This document shows, piece by piece, positions 39,576-48,419 of a DNA stretch of 64,000 nucleotides (position 1 is its first letter; each line of letters begins with the position of its first letter). The position numbers and the translations under genes are program-made. Under the pieces are notes generated by a model. It saw only the letters and a program-made list of their open reading frames with translations, was not told the DNA's origin and ran no database searches. The DNA lies in assembly GCF_003970925.1 (NCBI RefSeq), contig NZ_RWJF01000001.1:124001-188000 (forward strand), in the 5' to 3' direction. The stretch is from Sphingomonas ginkgonis. GTDB taxonomy: Bacteria; Pseudomonadota; Alphaproteobacteria; Sphingomonadales; Sphingomonadaceae.

Positions 39576-39637
39576 GGGCGGCCGGGCTTTTCCAACCTTC
39601 ACCTGACAGGTAGGCCGCCCGTTGCCAGGGCGGCGGC
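39561..39637 (+). promoter_or_regulatory. Alternative hairpins in the aromatic leader
   Basis: Three complementary blocks follow the leader stop: A GGGCGGCC (39576-39583), B GGCCGCCC (39613-39620), C GGGCGGC (39628-39634). A-B and B-C exclude each other. B-C would sit close to the ribosome site of the fusion gene. A ribosome finishing the leader covers A and favours B-C; one stalled at Phe/Trp frees A. A hairpin at 39561-39588 followed by TTTT could also act as a terminator. Confidence 0.55.
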
Positions 39638-39650
39638 AAGAGACGAGACG

Positions 39651-41498
39651 ATGACCGAACAGCAGAGCCGGCGGCTCGCGGAACTCCGCGGCGAGCTAGA
39701 CCGCATCGACGACCAGATCCTCGACCTGATCGAGCAGCGGATGGCGGCGGCGAGCGCGATCGCGCGGGCCAAGGACGACGAGGGCGACCAGCGGCTGAAG
39801 CTGCGGCCGCGGCGACAAGCGCAGATCGTCGAACGGCTGCACGCGCGGGCGACCAGTGCCCGCCCCGAGCTGATCGCCAATGTCTGGCGCGAGATCATGG
39901 CGCACAGCCTGCAGGCGCAGGCGGCGACCGAGATCGTCCTGGCGCCGAGCGACACGCCCGAGCTGCTCGAGGCGCGCGCACGGGCGCATTTCGGGTCGGC
40001 GGCGGCGATCCGCTTCGCGGTCAGCGCGGCGCAGGCGCTCAAGGCAGCGCTGAGCGGCGAGGCGATCGCGGTGCTGCAGGAGCCGATCAGCGGCGACGAT
40101 CACCTGCGGCTATTCGACATGGTGCTGGGCGAGGACCGCCAGCCGCTCGGCTTCGCGATCGGGCGCGTCGCGGCGGAAGACGCGCTGGCCGAGGAAGCGC
40201 CGGAAAAGAAGCGGCGGGTCCGCTTCGCCGATCACCAGAGCCCGAGCGACTGGACCCCGGTTGGCTGGCGCGAGCGGCGCGCCGAGCAGCAGCCCGACTA
40301 TCCCGACGCGGGCGCGCTGCAGCGGGTCGAGCGGCGGCTGGCGGGCAGCGCGCCGCTGGTCGAGGTCGCCGACATCATCCACCTGCGCGCCTCGCTGAGC
40401 CAGGTCGCGAACGCCCAGGGCTTCATCCTCCAGGGCGGCGATTGCGCGGAGAGCTTCGCCGAGTTCAACGCCGAGAAGGTGCGGACCACCTACAAGCTGC
40501 TGCTGCAGATGGGGGCGCTGCTCCGCTCGGCGACCGCGGGCGAGGTGGTGCACCTGGCGCGGATCGCCGGCCAGTTCGCCAAGCCGCGCAGCGCCGGCAG
40601 CGAGACGATCGGCGGGGTAACCCTGCCGAGCTACCGCGGAGACGCGGTCAACGGGCCGGCCTTCACCGCGGCGAGCCGGACCCCCGACCCCCGCCGGCTG
40701 CTCGACGCGCACCGCCAGGCGCAGGTCACGATTGAGCTGCTCCACGCCTACGCCTCGGCGAGCTACGCCGACCTGGCCGAGCTGCACGCGGAGACGGGGC
40801 TGGAGGGACCGCTCCGGCCGGTGTCGATGTTCACCAGCCACGAGGCGCTGCTGCTCAACTATGAGCAGGCGCTGACCCGCTGGGACGCGCCGAGCGAGAG
40901 CTGGTGGGCGACCACCGGGCACATGCTGTGGATCGGCGATCGTACCCGCCAGCTCGACGGCGCGCATGTCGAGTTCTGCCGCGGCGTGGCCAATCCGATC
41001 GGGCTGAAGTGCGGACCGTCGCTGAAGGTTGACGAGCTGCTCCGGCTGGTCGAGCGGCTCGACCCCGAGAACCGCGCGGGGCGGCTGGTGCTGATCGGGC
41101 GGTTCGGCTCGGCGAAGGTGGCGGAGCATCTGCCCGAGCTGATGCGGGCGACCCGCCGCGCGGGGCGGAACCTCGTCTGGACGATCGACCCGATGCACGG
41201 GAACACCCGGAGCGCCGGCGCGCGCAAGACTCGGCTGGTGAGCGACATCCTCGCCGAGATCGCCGCCTTCTTCGCGATCGCCCGGGCGGAGGGCGTGCAC
41301 CCGGGCGGGATGCACCTCGAAATGACCGGCGGCGACGTCACCGAATGCCTCGGCGGCAGCGCGAGCCTGGTCGAGGAGGATCTCGAGCGGCGCTACCTCA
41401 CCCATTGCGACCCGCGGCTCAACCGCGGCCAGGCGATCGACGTCGCGGCGGCGGTCGCCGGGCTGCTCGCGCCCGAGCGGCGATCGGACGCGGCATGA
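39651..41498 (+). CDS. Fused chorismate mutase / type II DAHP synthase
   Basis: 615 aa. Residues 1-75 are an AroQ chorismate mutase ([40 protein letters not shown]); 90-170 resemble the accessory domain of alphaproteobacterial chorismate mutases; 205-615 are a plant-type DAHP synthase ([94 protein letters not shown]). It thus carries the first step of the shikimate route and the first step after chorismate. The frame is continuous across the joint, so it is a real fusion. First gene of the aromatic operon. Confidence 0.92.
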   Translation: MTEQQSRRLAELRGELDRIDDQILDLIEQRMAAASAIARAKDDEGDQRLKLRPRRQAQIVERLHARATSARPELIANVWREIMAHSLQAQAATEIVLAPSDTPELLEARARAHFGSAAAIRFAVSAAQALKAALSGEAIAVLQEPISGDDHLRLFDMVLGEDRQPLGFAIGRVAAEDALAEEAPEKKRRVRFADHQSPSDWTPVGWRERRAEQQPDYPDAGALQRVERRLAGSAPLVEVADIIHLRASLSQVANAQGFILQGGDCAESFAEFNAEKVRTTYKLLLQMGALLRSATAGEVVHLARIAGQFAKPRSAGSETIGGVTLPSYRGDAVNGPAFTAASRTPDPRRLLDAHRQAQVTIELLHAYASASYADLAELHAETGLEGPLRPVSMFTSHEALLLNYEQALTRWDAPSESWWATTGHMLWIGDRTRQLDGAHVEFCRGVANPIGLKCGPSLKVDELLRLVERLDPENRAGRLVLIGRFGSAKVAEHLPELMRATRRAGRNLVWTIDPMHGNTRSAGARKTRLVSDILAEIAAFFAIARAEGVHPGGMHLEMTGGDVTECLGGSASLVEEDLERRYLTHCDPRLNRGQAIDVAAAVAGLLAPERRSDAA

Positions 41499-42802
41499 GC
41501 GTCACGGCGATGAGCCGGGCCGAGCTGACCGGGTCGCCGGGCGGTCCCTTGCGGGGCCGGATCGCAGTGCCGGGCGACAAGAGCATGTCGCACCGCGCAC
41601 TGATTCTCGGCGGGCTGGCGGATGGCGAGACCCCGATCAGCGGCCTGCTGGAAGGCGACGACGTGCTCGCGACGGCGCGCGCGGTGGCGGCGTTCGGGGC
41701 GAGCGTTGAGCGGCTCGGGCCGGGCGAATGGCGGGTCACCGGCGCGGAGTGGACGAGCCCGGCCGAGTCCGTCGACTGCGGCAACAGCGGGACCGGGGCG
41801 CGACTGCTGATGGGCGCGGCGGCGGGCTTTCCGCTGACCGCCACCTTCACCGGCGACGCGAGCCTCAGCGGACGGCCGATGGAGCGGGTGCTCGGGCCGT
41901 TGCGCCAGATGGGCGCCGTCACCGAGGGCGCCACCCTGCCTGTCACGATCCGCGGCGGCGGTCTGCACGGGATCCGCTTCGTCAACGCCAAGGCCTCGGC
42001 GCAGGTCAAGTCGGCGATCCTGCTCGCCGGGTTGCGGGCAGAGGGCGAGATCATCGTCGAGGAGCCGGCGCGCAGCCGCGACCATAGCGAGAACATGCTT
42101 CGGGCGTTCGGCGCGGAGGTGGAGGTCGCTGCGGACGGCACCGTCCGGCTCGGCGAGAAGCGGGCGTTGACGGGAACCGACGTCGCCGTCCCGGGCGACC
42201 CGAGCAGCGCCGCCTTCCCGCTCGTCGCGGCGCTGCTGGTGCCGGGATCGGAGGTGCGGATCGAGGGCGTGATGCTCAACCCGCTGCGCACCGGCCTGTT
42301 CGCGACCCTCGTCGAGATGGGCGCGGACCTCATCGTGAGCGGCGAGCGCGATGTCGGCGGCGAGCGGGTCGGCGACCTCCTTGTCCGGGCGTCGGCGCTG
42401 CGCGGAGTCGAGGTGCCGGCGAGCCGCGCGCCGTCAATGATCGACGAATATCCGATCCTTGCCGTCGCGGCGGCCTGCGCCACCGGACGGAGCGTGATGC
42501 ACGGGCTGGCCGAGCTCAGGGTCAAGGAGAGCGACCGGCTGGCCGCGATCATCGCCGGCCTCAACGCCTGCGGCATCGAGGCCTGGGACGAGGGCGACAG
42601 CCTGATCGTCGTCGGAGCCGGCGGACCGCCGGCGGGCGGCGGGTCGGTGCAGGCGCACCACGACCACCGGATCGCGATGAGCTTCCTCGTGCTCGGGCTC
42701 GCCGCGCGGGCACCGATCGGGGTCGACAGCGCGGCGATGATCGCGACCAGCTTCCCGACCTTCGTCCCGCTGATGCAGGGCCTCGGCGCGGGGATCGCGT
42801 GA
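41495..42802 (+). CDS. aroA: EPSP synthase AroA, class II type
   Basis: 435 aa. Makes EPSP from shikimate-3-phosphate and [60 protein letters not shown] and [19 protein letters not shown] are of the class II pattern, but the PEP loop reads [10 protein letters not shown], with Gly where the tolerant class II enzymes have Ala, so ordinary sensitivity would be expected. Overlaps the previous stop (ATGA) and the next start (GTGA). Confidence 0.95.
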   Translation: MSVTAMSRAELTGSPGGPLRGRIAVPGDKSMSHRALILGGLADGETPISGLLEGDDVLATARAVAAFGASVERLGPGEWRVTGAEWTSPAESVDCGNSGTGARLLMGAAAGFPLTATFTGDASLSGRPMERVLGPLRQMGAVTEGATLPVTIRGGGLHGIRFVNAKASAQVKSAILLAGLRAEGEIIVEEPARSRDHSENMLRAFGAEVEVAADGTVRLGEKRALTGTDVAVPGDPSSAAFPLVAALLVPGSEVRIEGVMLNPLRTGLFATLVEMGADLIVSGERDVGGERVGDLLVRASALRGVEVPASRAPSMIDEYPILAVAAACATGRSVMHGLAELRVKESDRLAAIIAGLNACGIEAWDEGDSLIVVGAGGPPAGGGSVQAHHDHRIAMSFLVLGLAARAPIGVDSAAMIATSFPTFVPLMQGLGAGIA

Positions 42803-43329
42803 GCGTCGCCTACCAGGGCGCGCCCGGGGCGTTCGGCCATGCCGCCTGCCGCCGCTTCCTGCCCGGGCACGAGCCGGTCGCCCGCCCCAGCTTCGCCGAG
42901 GTGATCCGCGCGGTGGAGGCGGACGAGGCGGACCTCGGCATGCTGCCGCTGGAGAACAACCATGCCGGGCCGACCGGCGCGGGTCCGCTGATCGCGGGAT
43001 CGACGCTGCGGATCGTCGCCGAGCACGACCTTCCGGTGCGGATGCACCTGCTCGGGTTGCCGGGGACCGAGCTTCGCGACATCCGGCTGGTGCGCAGCCA
43101 CCCCGTCGCGATCCGCCAGTGCGCGGCGACGCTCGGCGGGCTGGGGCTGGCGAGCGAACCCGCGGAGAACACCGCGGTGGCCGCGCTGGCGCTCGCCGAC
43201 CGCGGCTGCGCGGTGCTGGCGAGCGAGGAGGCGGCGGCGCTCTACGGGCTGGCGATCCTCCGGCGCGACGTGCATGACCGCCCCGACAACGCCACTCGCT
43301 TCGCGGTGGTCGCCAAGGGAGCGGCATGA
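42799..43329 (+). CDS. pheA: Prephenate dehydratase without ACT domain
   Basis: 176 aa from GTG 42799. The catalytic domain is complete: [28 protein letters not shown] (family usually PxENS), [12 protein letters not shown], and the essential Thr in [14 protein letters not shown]. The protein ends there, about 80-100 residues short of ordinary PheA, so the phenylalanine-sensing ACT domain is absent. Converts prephenate (or arogenate) toward phenylalanine. Lies between aroA and aroC with 4-bp overlaps. Confidence 0.85.
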   Translation: MSVAYQGAPGAFGHAACRRFLPGHEPVARPSFAEVIRAVEADEADLGMLPLENNHAGPTGAGPLIAGSTLRIVAEHDLPVRMHLLGLPGTELRDIRLVRSHPVAIRQCAATLGGLGLASEPAENTAVAALALADRGCAVLASEEAAALYGLAILRRDVHDRPDNATRFAVVAKGAA

Positions 43330-44384
43330 GCCTCAACAGCTTCGGTCACCTGCTGCGCTTCACGACCTGGGGCGAGAGCCACGGGCCGGCGATTGGCGCG
43401 GTGGTCGACGGCTGCCCGCCGGGCCTGCAACTGAGCGAAGCGGACATTCAGCCCTGGCTCGACCGGCGCCGTCCGGGCACCAGCCGCTTCACCACACAGC
43501 GCCGCGAGCCCGACCAGGTGCGGATCCTGTCCGGCGTGTTCGAGGGCCGGACCACGGGCACCCCGATCAGTCTGTTAATCGAGAACGAGGACCAGCGCTC
43601 CAAGGATTATTCGGAGGTGGCGCAGGCTTATAGGCCGGGACACGCCGACATCACTTACGACGCCAAGTACGGGCTTCGCGATTGGCGCGGCGGCGGGCGG
43701 AGCAGCGCGCGGGAGACGGCGTCGCGAGTGGCAGCAGGCGCGGTGGCGCGGCTGGTGATCCCCGAGGTGAGCATCCGTGCCTATCTGGTCGAGCTCGGCG
43801 GCGATCCGATCGACCGGGCCGCCTTCGACGAGGCGCAGATCGAGGCCAACCCCTTCCACTGCCCCGATGCGGCGGCGGCGGAGCGCTGGGCTGAGGCGGT
43901 CGACGCCGCTCGCAAAGACGGATCGTCGCTGGGCGCGGTGGTCGAATGTGTCGCGACGGGCGTGCCGGCCGGCTGGGGCGCGCCGCTCTACGCCAAGCTC
44001 GACGCCGAGCTCGCGGGGGCGATGATGGGGATCAACGCGGTCAAGGGCGTGGAAATCGGCGACGGGTTCGGCGCGGCGCGGCTGCGCGGCGAGCAGAACG
44101 CCGACCCGATCCGCCCCGGCCCCGCATTCGACAGCAATCATTCGGGCGGGATCCTCGGCGGCATCTCGACCGGCCAGCCGGTGGTCGTGCGGGTCGCGTT
44201 CAAGCCGACCTCGTCGATCCTGACGCCGGTGCCGACCATCGGGCGCGACGGACAAGCCACCGAGATCGCGACCAAGGGACGGCATGATCCCTGCGTCGGG
44301 ATCCGGGGCGCGCCGGTGGTCGAGGCGATGATGGCGCTGGTTCTCGCCGACCAGAAGCTGCTTCACCGCGGCCAGTGCGGATGA
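43326..44384 (+). CDS. aroC: Chorismate synthase AroC
   Basis: 352 aa, reduced-flavin enzyme. [39 protein letters not shown] and [20 protein letters not shown] are the three family signatures. ATGA overlap with both neighbours. Confidence 0.97.
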   Translation: MSLNSFGHLLRFTTWGESHGPAIGAVVDGCPPGLQLSEADIQPWLDRRRPGTSRFTTQRREPDQVRILSGVFEGRTTGTPISLLIENEDQRSKDYSEVAQAYRPGHADITYDAKYGLRDWRGGGRSSARETASRVAAGAVARLVIPEVSIRAYLVELGGDPIDRAAFDEAQIEANPFHCPDAAAAERWAEAVDAARKDGSSLGAVVECVATGVPAGWGAPLYAKLDAELAGAMMGINAVKGVEIGDGFGAARLRGEQNADPIRPGPAFDSNHSGGILGGISTGQPVVVRVAFKPTSSILTPVPTIGRDGQATEIATKGRHDPCVGIRGAPVVEAMMALVLADQKLLHRGQCG

Positions 44385-45478
44385 TCAAGACCATCCCCGT
44401 CGAGCTCGGCGATCGCGCCTACGAGGTGCGGATCGGCGACGGGCTGCTCGGACGCGCCGCCGAGCAGCTAGCCCCTTTCGCGCGCGGCGGGCGGCTGATC
44501 GTCGTCAGCGACGAGACGGTGTGGGCGGCGCAGGGGGACGCGCTTCGGACCGGCGCCGAGGGGCTGGCACTCGAGCCGGTGCTGGTGCCCGCGGGCGAGG
44601 AGAGCAAGGGCTGGGCGGGGCTGGCGTTGGTCTGCGACCGGCTGCTCGCGCTGGGGATTGAGCGGAAGGACCATCTCGTGGCGTTCGGCGGCGGCGTGAT
44701 CGGCGACCTCGCCGGCTTCGCCAGCTCGGTAGTCAATCGGGGTTGCGGCTTCGTGCAGGTGCCGACCACCCTGCTGGCGCAGGTCGACAGCTCGGTCGGC
44801 GGCAAGACCGGGATCAATGTCGCGGCAGGAAAGAATCTGGTCGGCGCCTTCCACCAGCCGAGCCTGGTACTGATCGACCCCGAGGTCCTCGCATCGCTCG
44901 ACCCGCGGCAGGTCCGCGCCGGCTATGCCGAGATCGCCAAATATGCGCTGATCGAGGATGCCGAGCTGTTCGGCTGGCTCGAAGTCGATGCGCCGGCGGT
45001 GCTGGCAGGCGACCCGGAAGCACGGCGGCGGGCGATCGCCGCGGCGGTCGCGGGCAAGGCGCGGATCGTCGCCGAGGACGAGCGCGAGACCAGCGGCCGG
45101 CGGGCGCTGCTCAACCTCGGCCATACTTTCGGTCACGCGCTGGAGGCGGAGACCGGCTATTCCGACCGGCTGCTCCACGGCGAGGCGGTGGCGCTGGGAA
45201 CGGTGCTGGCGTTCGCCTACTCGGCGTCTCGTGGGCTCTGCCCGGCGGTCGATGCCGAGCGGGTGCAGGCGCACTTCGAGGCGGTCGGCCTGCCCACCCG
45301 CCTGTCGGAGGTTGGACTCGATGCAATGGGCGCGCGGCTCGCCGGGCACATGCGACTCGACAAGAAGCGTGAAGCCGGGCGGGTCGCCTTCATCCTTGCC
45401 CATGGAGTCGGCCAGGCGTTCGTCGACAAGGGCGTCGAGCTGGACGAGGTGGCCGCCTTCCTCGACGGGGCGCGCTGA
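44381..45478 (+). CDS. aroB: 3-dehydroquinate synthase AroB
   Basis: 365 aa, NAD and metal dependent. [40 protein letters not shown] and [16 protein letters not shown] (metal His) are clear. Start ATG 44381 overlaps the aroC stop; GTG 44375 is 2 codons earlier and less likely. aroQ and aroK are not in the operon. Confidence 0.96.
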   Translation: MIKTIPVELGDRAYEVRIGDGLLGRAAEQLAPFARGGRLIVVSDETVWAAQGDALRTGAEGLALEPVLVPAGEESKGWAGLALVCDRLLALGIERKDHLVAFGGGVIGDLAGFASSVVNRGCGFVQVPTTLLAQVDSSVGGKTGINVAAGKNLVGAFHQPSLVLIDPEVLASLDPRQVRAGYAEIAKYALIEDAELFGWLEVDAPAVLAGDPEARRRAIAAAVAGKARIVAEDERETSGRRALLNLGHTFGHALEAETGYSDRLLHGEAVALGTVLAFAYSASRGLCPAVDAERVQAHFEAVGLPTRLSEVGLDAMGARLAGHMRLDKKREAGRVAFILAHGVGQAFVDKGVELDEVAAFLDGAR

Positions 45479-46323
45479 TGCGCTTCGCGGAGGTCATCGG
45501 CGACCCGGTCGCCCAGTCCCTGTCCCCGGCGATCCACCGCCACTGGCTCGAGGCGCTCGGGATTGACGGCGATTACCGGGCGAGCCGGGTGTCGCCCGAC
45601 GAGCTGCCCGACTGGCTGGCGAAGCGGCGCGCCGATCCGGACTGGCTCGGCTGCAACGCGACCATCCCGCACAAGGAACGGGTGCTCGCGCTGCTCGACG
45701 AGGTCGAGCCCGATGCGGCGGCGATCGGAGCGGTCAATTGCCTCTACCGGCGGGGTGACAAGCTCGTCGGGGCCAACAGCGACGTCGAGGGAATCGCGGC
45801 GGCGCTCGACGACACGAAACTGGAGGGCGAGCGGCTGGCGCTGATCGGCGGTGGCGGGGCAGCCCGGGCAGCGATCGCCTATGCCGCGCGGCGCCGGGTC
45901 GCTGCGCTGGCGGTGGTGGTTCGGGATCCCATCAAGGCACAGGCGCTCCGCTCGATCGCACCGCATCTCGAGCTCACGCTGCTGACCGTCGCCGAGGCCG
46001 ACGAGGCGTTCGACGGCGCGGCGGCGATCGTCAATTCGACCCCGCTCGGCATGGCGGGCGCGGCGCCGATGCCGCCCGACCTGCTCGCCGCGCTCGGCAA
46101 TCATGGCGGCAGCGCGACACTGTTCGACATGGTCTACAAGCCTCGCGCCACGCCATTTCTCGCGCTGGCAAAGGGATCCGCCGAGCGGCGGGTGGAAGGG
46201 CTGGTCATGCTGGTCGGTCAGGCCCGCCGCGCCTTCCATCTCTTCTTCGGCGCCGAACCGCCGGCCGATGACGCCGCACTGCGTGACCGGCTCGCCACGC
46301 TCACCGGCGGTTCAGCCGGCTAG
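45478..46323 (+). CDS. aroE: Shikimate dehydrogenase AroE
   Basis: 281 aa. AEVIGDPVAQSLSPAIHRHW is the substrate site, CNATIPHKERVLALLDEV holds the catalytic Lys, GAVNCLYRRGDKLVGANSD follows, and LIGGGGAARAAIAYAA binds NADP. TGATG overlap of 1 bp with aroB. Last gene of the aromatic operon, 61 bp before the phhA leader. Confidence 0.95.
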   Translation: MRFAEVIGDPVAQSLSPAIHRHWLEALGIDGDYRASRVSPDELPDWLAKRRADPDWLGCNATIPHKERVLALLDEVEPDAAAIGAVNCLYRRGDKLVGANSDVEGIAAALDDTKLEGERLALIGGGGAARAAIAYAARRRVAALAVVVRDPIKAQALRSIAPHLELTLLTVAEADEAFDGAAAIVNSTPLGMAGAAPMPPDLLAALGNHGGSATLFDMVYKPRATPFLALAKGSAERRVEGLVMLVGQARRAFHLFFGAEPPADDAALRDRLATLTGGSAG

Positions 46324-46347
46324 TGCGATCCCGAGCGCGCAAATCGA

Positions 46348-46363
46348 TTGACAGGATCCCAAT
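46348..46363 (+). promoter_or_regulatory. TTGACA box and GGATCCCA site before the phhA leader
   Basis: TTGACAGGATCCCAAT: a perfect -35-like box runs straight into the recurring GGATCCCA motif. No convincing -10 follows at 17 bp. The leader peptide starts 22 bases after the motif. Confidence 0.45.
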
Positions 46364-46384
46364 CTGGGTCTTGGGAGAGACGAG

Positions 46385-46492
46385 ATGATGTCGAACGCCG
46401 TCCTTGCCCATCGTGGCCGCGCCCTGCGCGGAACCTCGGCGTTCGCCTTTACCACCTATTATTACGGATCCGCCCGGGCGGAGACGGACTGA
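46385..46492 (+). CDS. Phe/Tyr leader peptide of phhA
   Basis: 35-codon frame from a double ATG, with AGAGACGAG just upstream as a ribosome site. The centre reads SAFAFTTYYYGSARA: two Phe, then three Tyr codons in a row. It ends 31 bases before a strong terminator, so it looks like a real attenuation peptide sensing charged tRNA-Phe and tRNA-Tyr. Confidence 0.8.
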   Translation: MMSNAVLAHRGRALRGTSAFAFTTYYYGSARAETD

Positions 46493-46523
46493 CGCGCTAG
46501 CTAGCCAAGCTCGACAGGAACCG

Positions 46524-46555
46524 AACCCCGCCCGGACCGTCCGGCGGGGTTTTTT
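46524..46555 (+). terminator. phhA attenuator
   Basis: Arms built from CCCCGCC(C)GG and CCGGCGGGG with six T after. The left arm contains CCGCCC (46528-46533), which can pair instead with GGGCGG (46476-46481) just after the Tyr codons; that GGGCGG in turn can pair with the CCGCCC before it (46470-46475). This gives the four blocks of a classical attenuator. Confidence 0.82.
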
Positions 46556-46579
46556 CTTGTCCAAGGAGATGAGGACCCC

Positions 46580-47446
46580 ATGAGCAACCCCATTGAACAA
46601 AAGGACGCAGCCGCCAAGCATGGCGTGCTCGCCTCCCCCGTGCCGCCGCCCGAGGCGGCTGCCGACTGGACCGTGCCCCAGCATTGGGAGGAGCTGACCG
46701 CCGAGGACCACTGGGTATGGGACACGCTCTACGCCCGGCAGAAGACGCTGCTCCACAATCGCGCGGTGCATGCGTTCGAGGAAGGGCTGGACGTCCTGTC
46801 GCTCTCGCGACCGGGTGTGCCGAACCTCGACGAGCTCAACGAGAAGCTCGGGGCGCGGACCGGCTGGAAGGTCGTCGCCGTGCCCGGGTTGGTGCCCGAC
46901 GACGTGTTCTTCCGCCACCTTTCCGAACGCCGCTTCCCGGCCGGAAACTTCATCCGCGAAGCCAAGCAGCTCGACTATCTGGAGGAGCCGGACGTCTTCC
47001 ATGACGTGTTCGGCCATGTTCCGCTGCTGTCGAACCCGGCGGTCGGCGACTTCATGCAGGCGCTCGGCGAGCTTGGCCTACAGGCGATCGATCGCGGCGC
47101 GCTGCACCGACTGGCGCGGCTCTACTGGTACACGGTGGAATTCGGGCTGGCGCGCGAGGACGGGCGACTGAAGATCTATGGCGCGGGAATTCTCTCCAGC
47201 TTCGGCGAGAGCCACTATTCGCTCGAAAACCCCAAGCCGCACCGGCTTACGTTCGACTTGAAGCGGGTGCTGCGAACGCGCTACCGGGTCGACAATTTCC
47301 AGCAGAGCTACTTCGTGATCGACCGCTTCGAGGACCTCCTCAAGCTCGTCGAGCGCAGCGATCTTCCGTCCCTCTACGAGGAACTGGCGACGCTGCCCGA
47401 CATCGACCCGTCGGTGGCCGACCCAGAGGAGCGGCTCGCCGCATGA
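46580..47446 (+). CDS. phhA: Phenylalanine 4-hydroxylase
   Basis: 288 aa, pterin and Fe(II) dependent conversion of Phe to Tyr. The iron ligands are in EPDVFHDVFGHVPLLSNP and in YWYTVEFGLAREDG; GAGILSSFGESHYSLE follows. AAGGAGATGAGG precedes the ATG. Because of its leader and since no tyrA is in the window, it may be the route for tyrosine synthesis here; hppD at 30369 would fit a catabolic role as well. Confidence 0.96.
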   Translation: MSNPIEQKDAAAKHGVLASPVPPPEAAADWTVPQHWEELTAEDHWVWDTLYARQKTLLHNRAVHAFEEGLDVLSLSRPGVPNLDELNEKLGARTGWKVVAVPGLVPDDVFFRHLSERRFPAGNFIREAKQLDYLEEPDVFHDVFGHVPLLSNPAVGDFMQALGELGLQAIDRGALHRLARLYWYTVEFGLAREDGRLKIYGAGILSSFGESHYSLENPKPHRLTFDLKRVLRTRYRVDNFQQSYFVIDRFEDLLKLVERSDLPSLYEELATLPDIDPSVADPEERLAA

Positions 47447-48207
47447 ACGATTGGACGCGCGTCACCCCTTCCCGCTATGAAGCTGGGGAGGAGAAGAGTG
47501 GTGACGGGCAAGGCAGAGGGCGCCGCGTGGACAGCCGCGTAGCGCAGCGCATCCGCGAACTGATTGTCGAGGGCGTCCTGCCGCCGGGCAGCCGGGTGGC
47601 GGAAGCCTCGATCGCCGAGCGGCTCGGAGTCTCGCGCACGCCGGTCCGCAACGCGCTTCCGGCGCTCGCCACCGAGGGGCTGCTCGAGCCCGCGGGCAAG
47701 CGCGGCTATGCCGTTCGCGCCTTCACCACCGAGGACAGCTTCAAGGCCACAGAGATCCGCTGTGTGCTGGAAGGCTATGCCGCGCGCGAGCTGGCGTCGA
47801 GGCCGGACCGAACGCTCATCGTCTCTCAGCTCCGGGAAGTGCTGAAGGAAGGCGATGCGATCTTCGCCAAGGGCCATGTCGTCAAGGACGACGAAGAGGC
47901 CTACGCGCGAATGAACGGCCGTTTCCACGACCTCATCAACGAGGGCGCGCGGGATACATTGCTGGGCGAGCTGATCCAGCGGGTCTACTCGGTCCCGTTC
48001 GTCGCGCCCAACGTCGTCGCCTTCAACCGGGTGCCGCTGGACGAGATCTTCCCGATCCTCGTGTCGGGCCATCACCAGCATCACGCGATCGTCGATGCGA
48101 TCGAATCCGGACAGGCCGACCTTGCCGAGACGCTGATGCGCGGACACAGCAAGCCAGCAGCGCGGAGCCTGGGGCTGGAAGGTGGGTCCGCTTCGGTCAA
48201 GGAATGA
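47443..48207 (+). CDS. GntR-family transcription regulator, FCD type
   Basis: 254 aa. Winged helix (about 28-95) with RIRELIVEGVLPPGSRVAEA and SIAERLGVSRTPVRNALPAL; the C-terminal FCD ligand domain has NGRFHDLINEGARD, GHHQHHAIVDAIESG and MRGH, the usual metal-binding His set. ATGA overlap with phhA; a GTG at 47527 is a possible shorter start. A regulator of aromatic metabolism is likely by position, ligand unknown. Confidence 0.88.
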   Translation: MNDWTRVTPSRYEAGEEKSGDGQGRGRRVDSRVAQRIRELIVEGVLPPGSRVAEASIAERLGVSRTPVRNALPALATEGLLEPAGKRGYAVRAFTTEDSFKATEIRCVLEGYAARELASRPDRTLIVSQLREVLKEGDAIFAKGHVVKDDEEAYARMNGRFHDLINEGARDTLLGELIQRVYSVPFVAPNVVAFNRVPLDEIFPILVSGHHQHHAIVDAIESGQADLAETLMRGHSKPAARSLGLEGGSASVKE

Positions 48208-48419
48208 CTTGACCCAGAGTGATTGGATCCCATAAGAACGACTCCGTTCGGTCCAGCACCGGACAAGCATCAAGAGTGGACGGACGGCCAACAGGCCCGA
48301 TGCCCACGCCAACCTGCCCAGCCCGGGCAAGGTGGCGGTCCTCACGGGACGATGCGGCCGACCAGGCAACCAAGCGGGTCACGAAGCCACATCATCCCCG
48401 AACGACGAAGAAGGGGAAG
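48208..48419 (+). promoter_or_regulatory. metX leader: promoter, GGATCCCA site, hairpins
   Basis: TTGACC (48209), 17-bp spacer holding TTGGATCCC, ATAAGA (48232) form the best promoter of the window. The following 180 bases can form hairpins, the strongest from CGCCAACCTGCCC (48307) with GGGCAAGGTGGCG (48323). I do not recognise a SAM riboswitch class, nor a Met-rich leader peptide. Confidence 0.55.

Noticed and set aside
45920..45935. GGGATCCCA copy in aroE as an operator
   Set aside because: Inside a coding region with no promoter or leader; taken as chance.
48240..48419. SAM-II riboswitch before metX
   Set aside because: I looked for the conserved pseudoknot bases and did not find them; only generic hairpins are seen.
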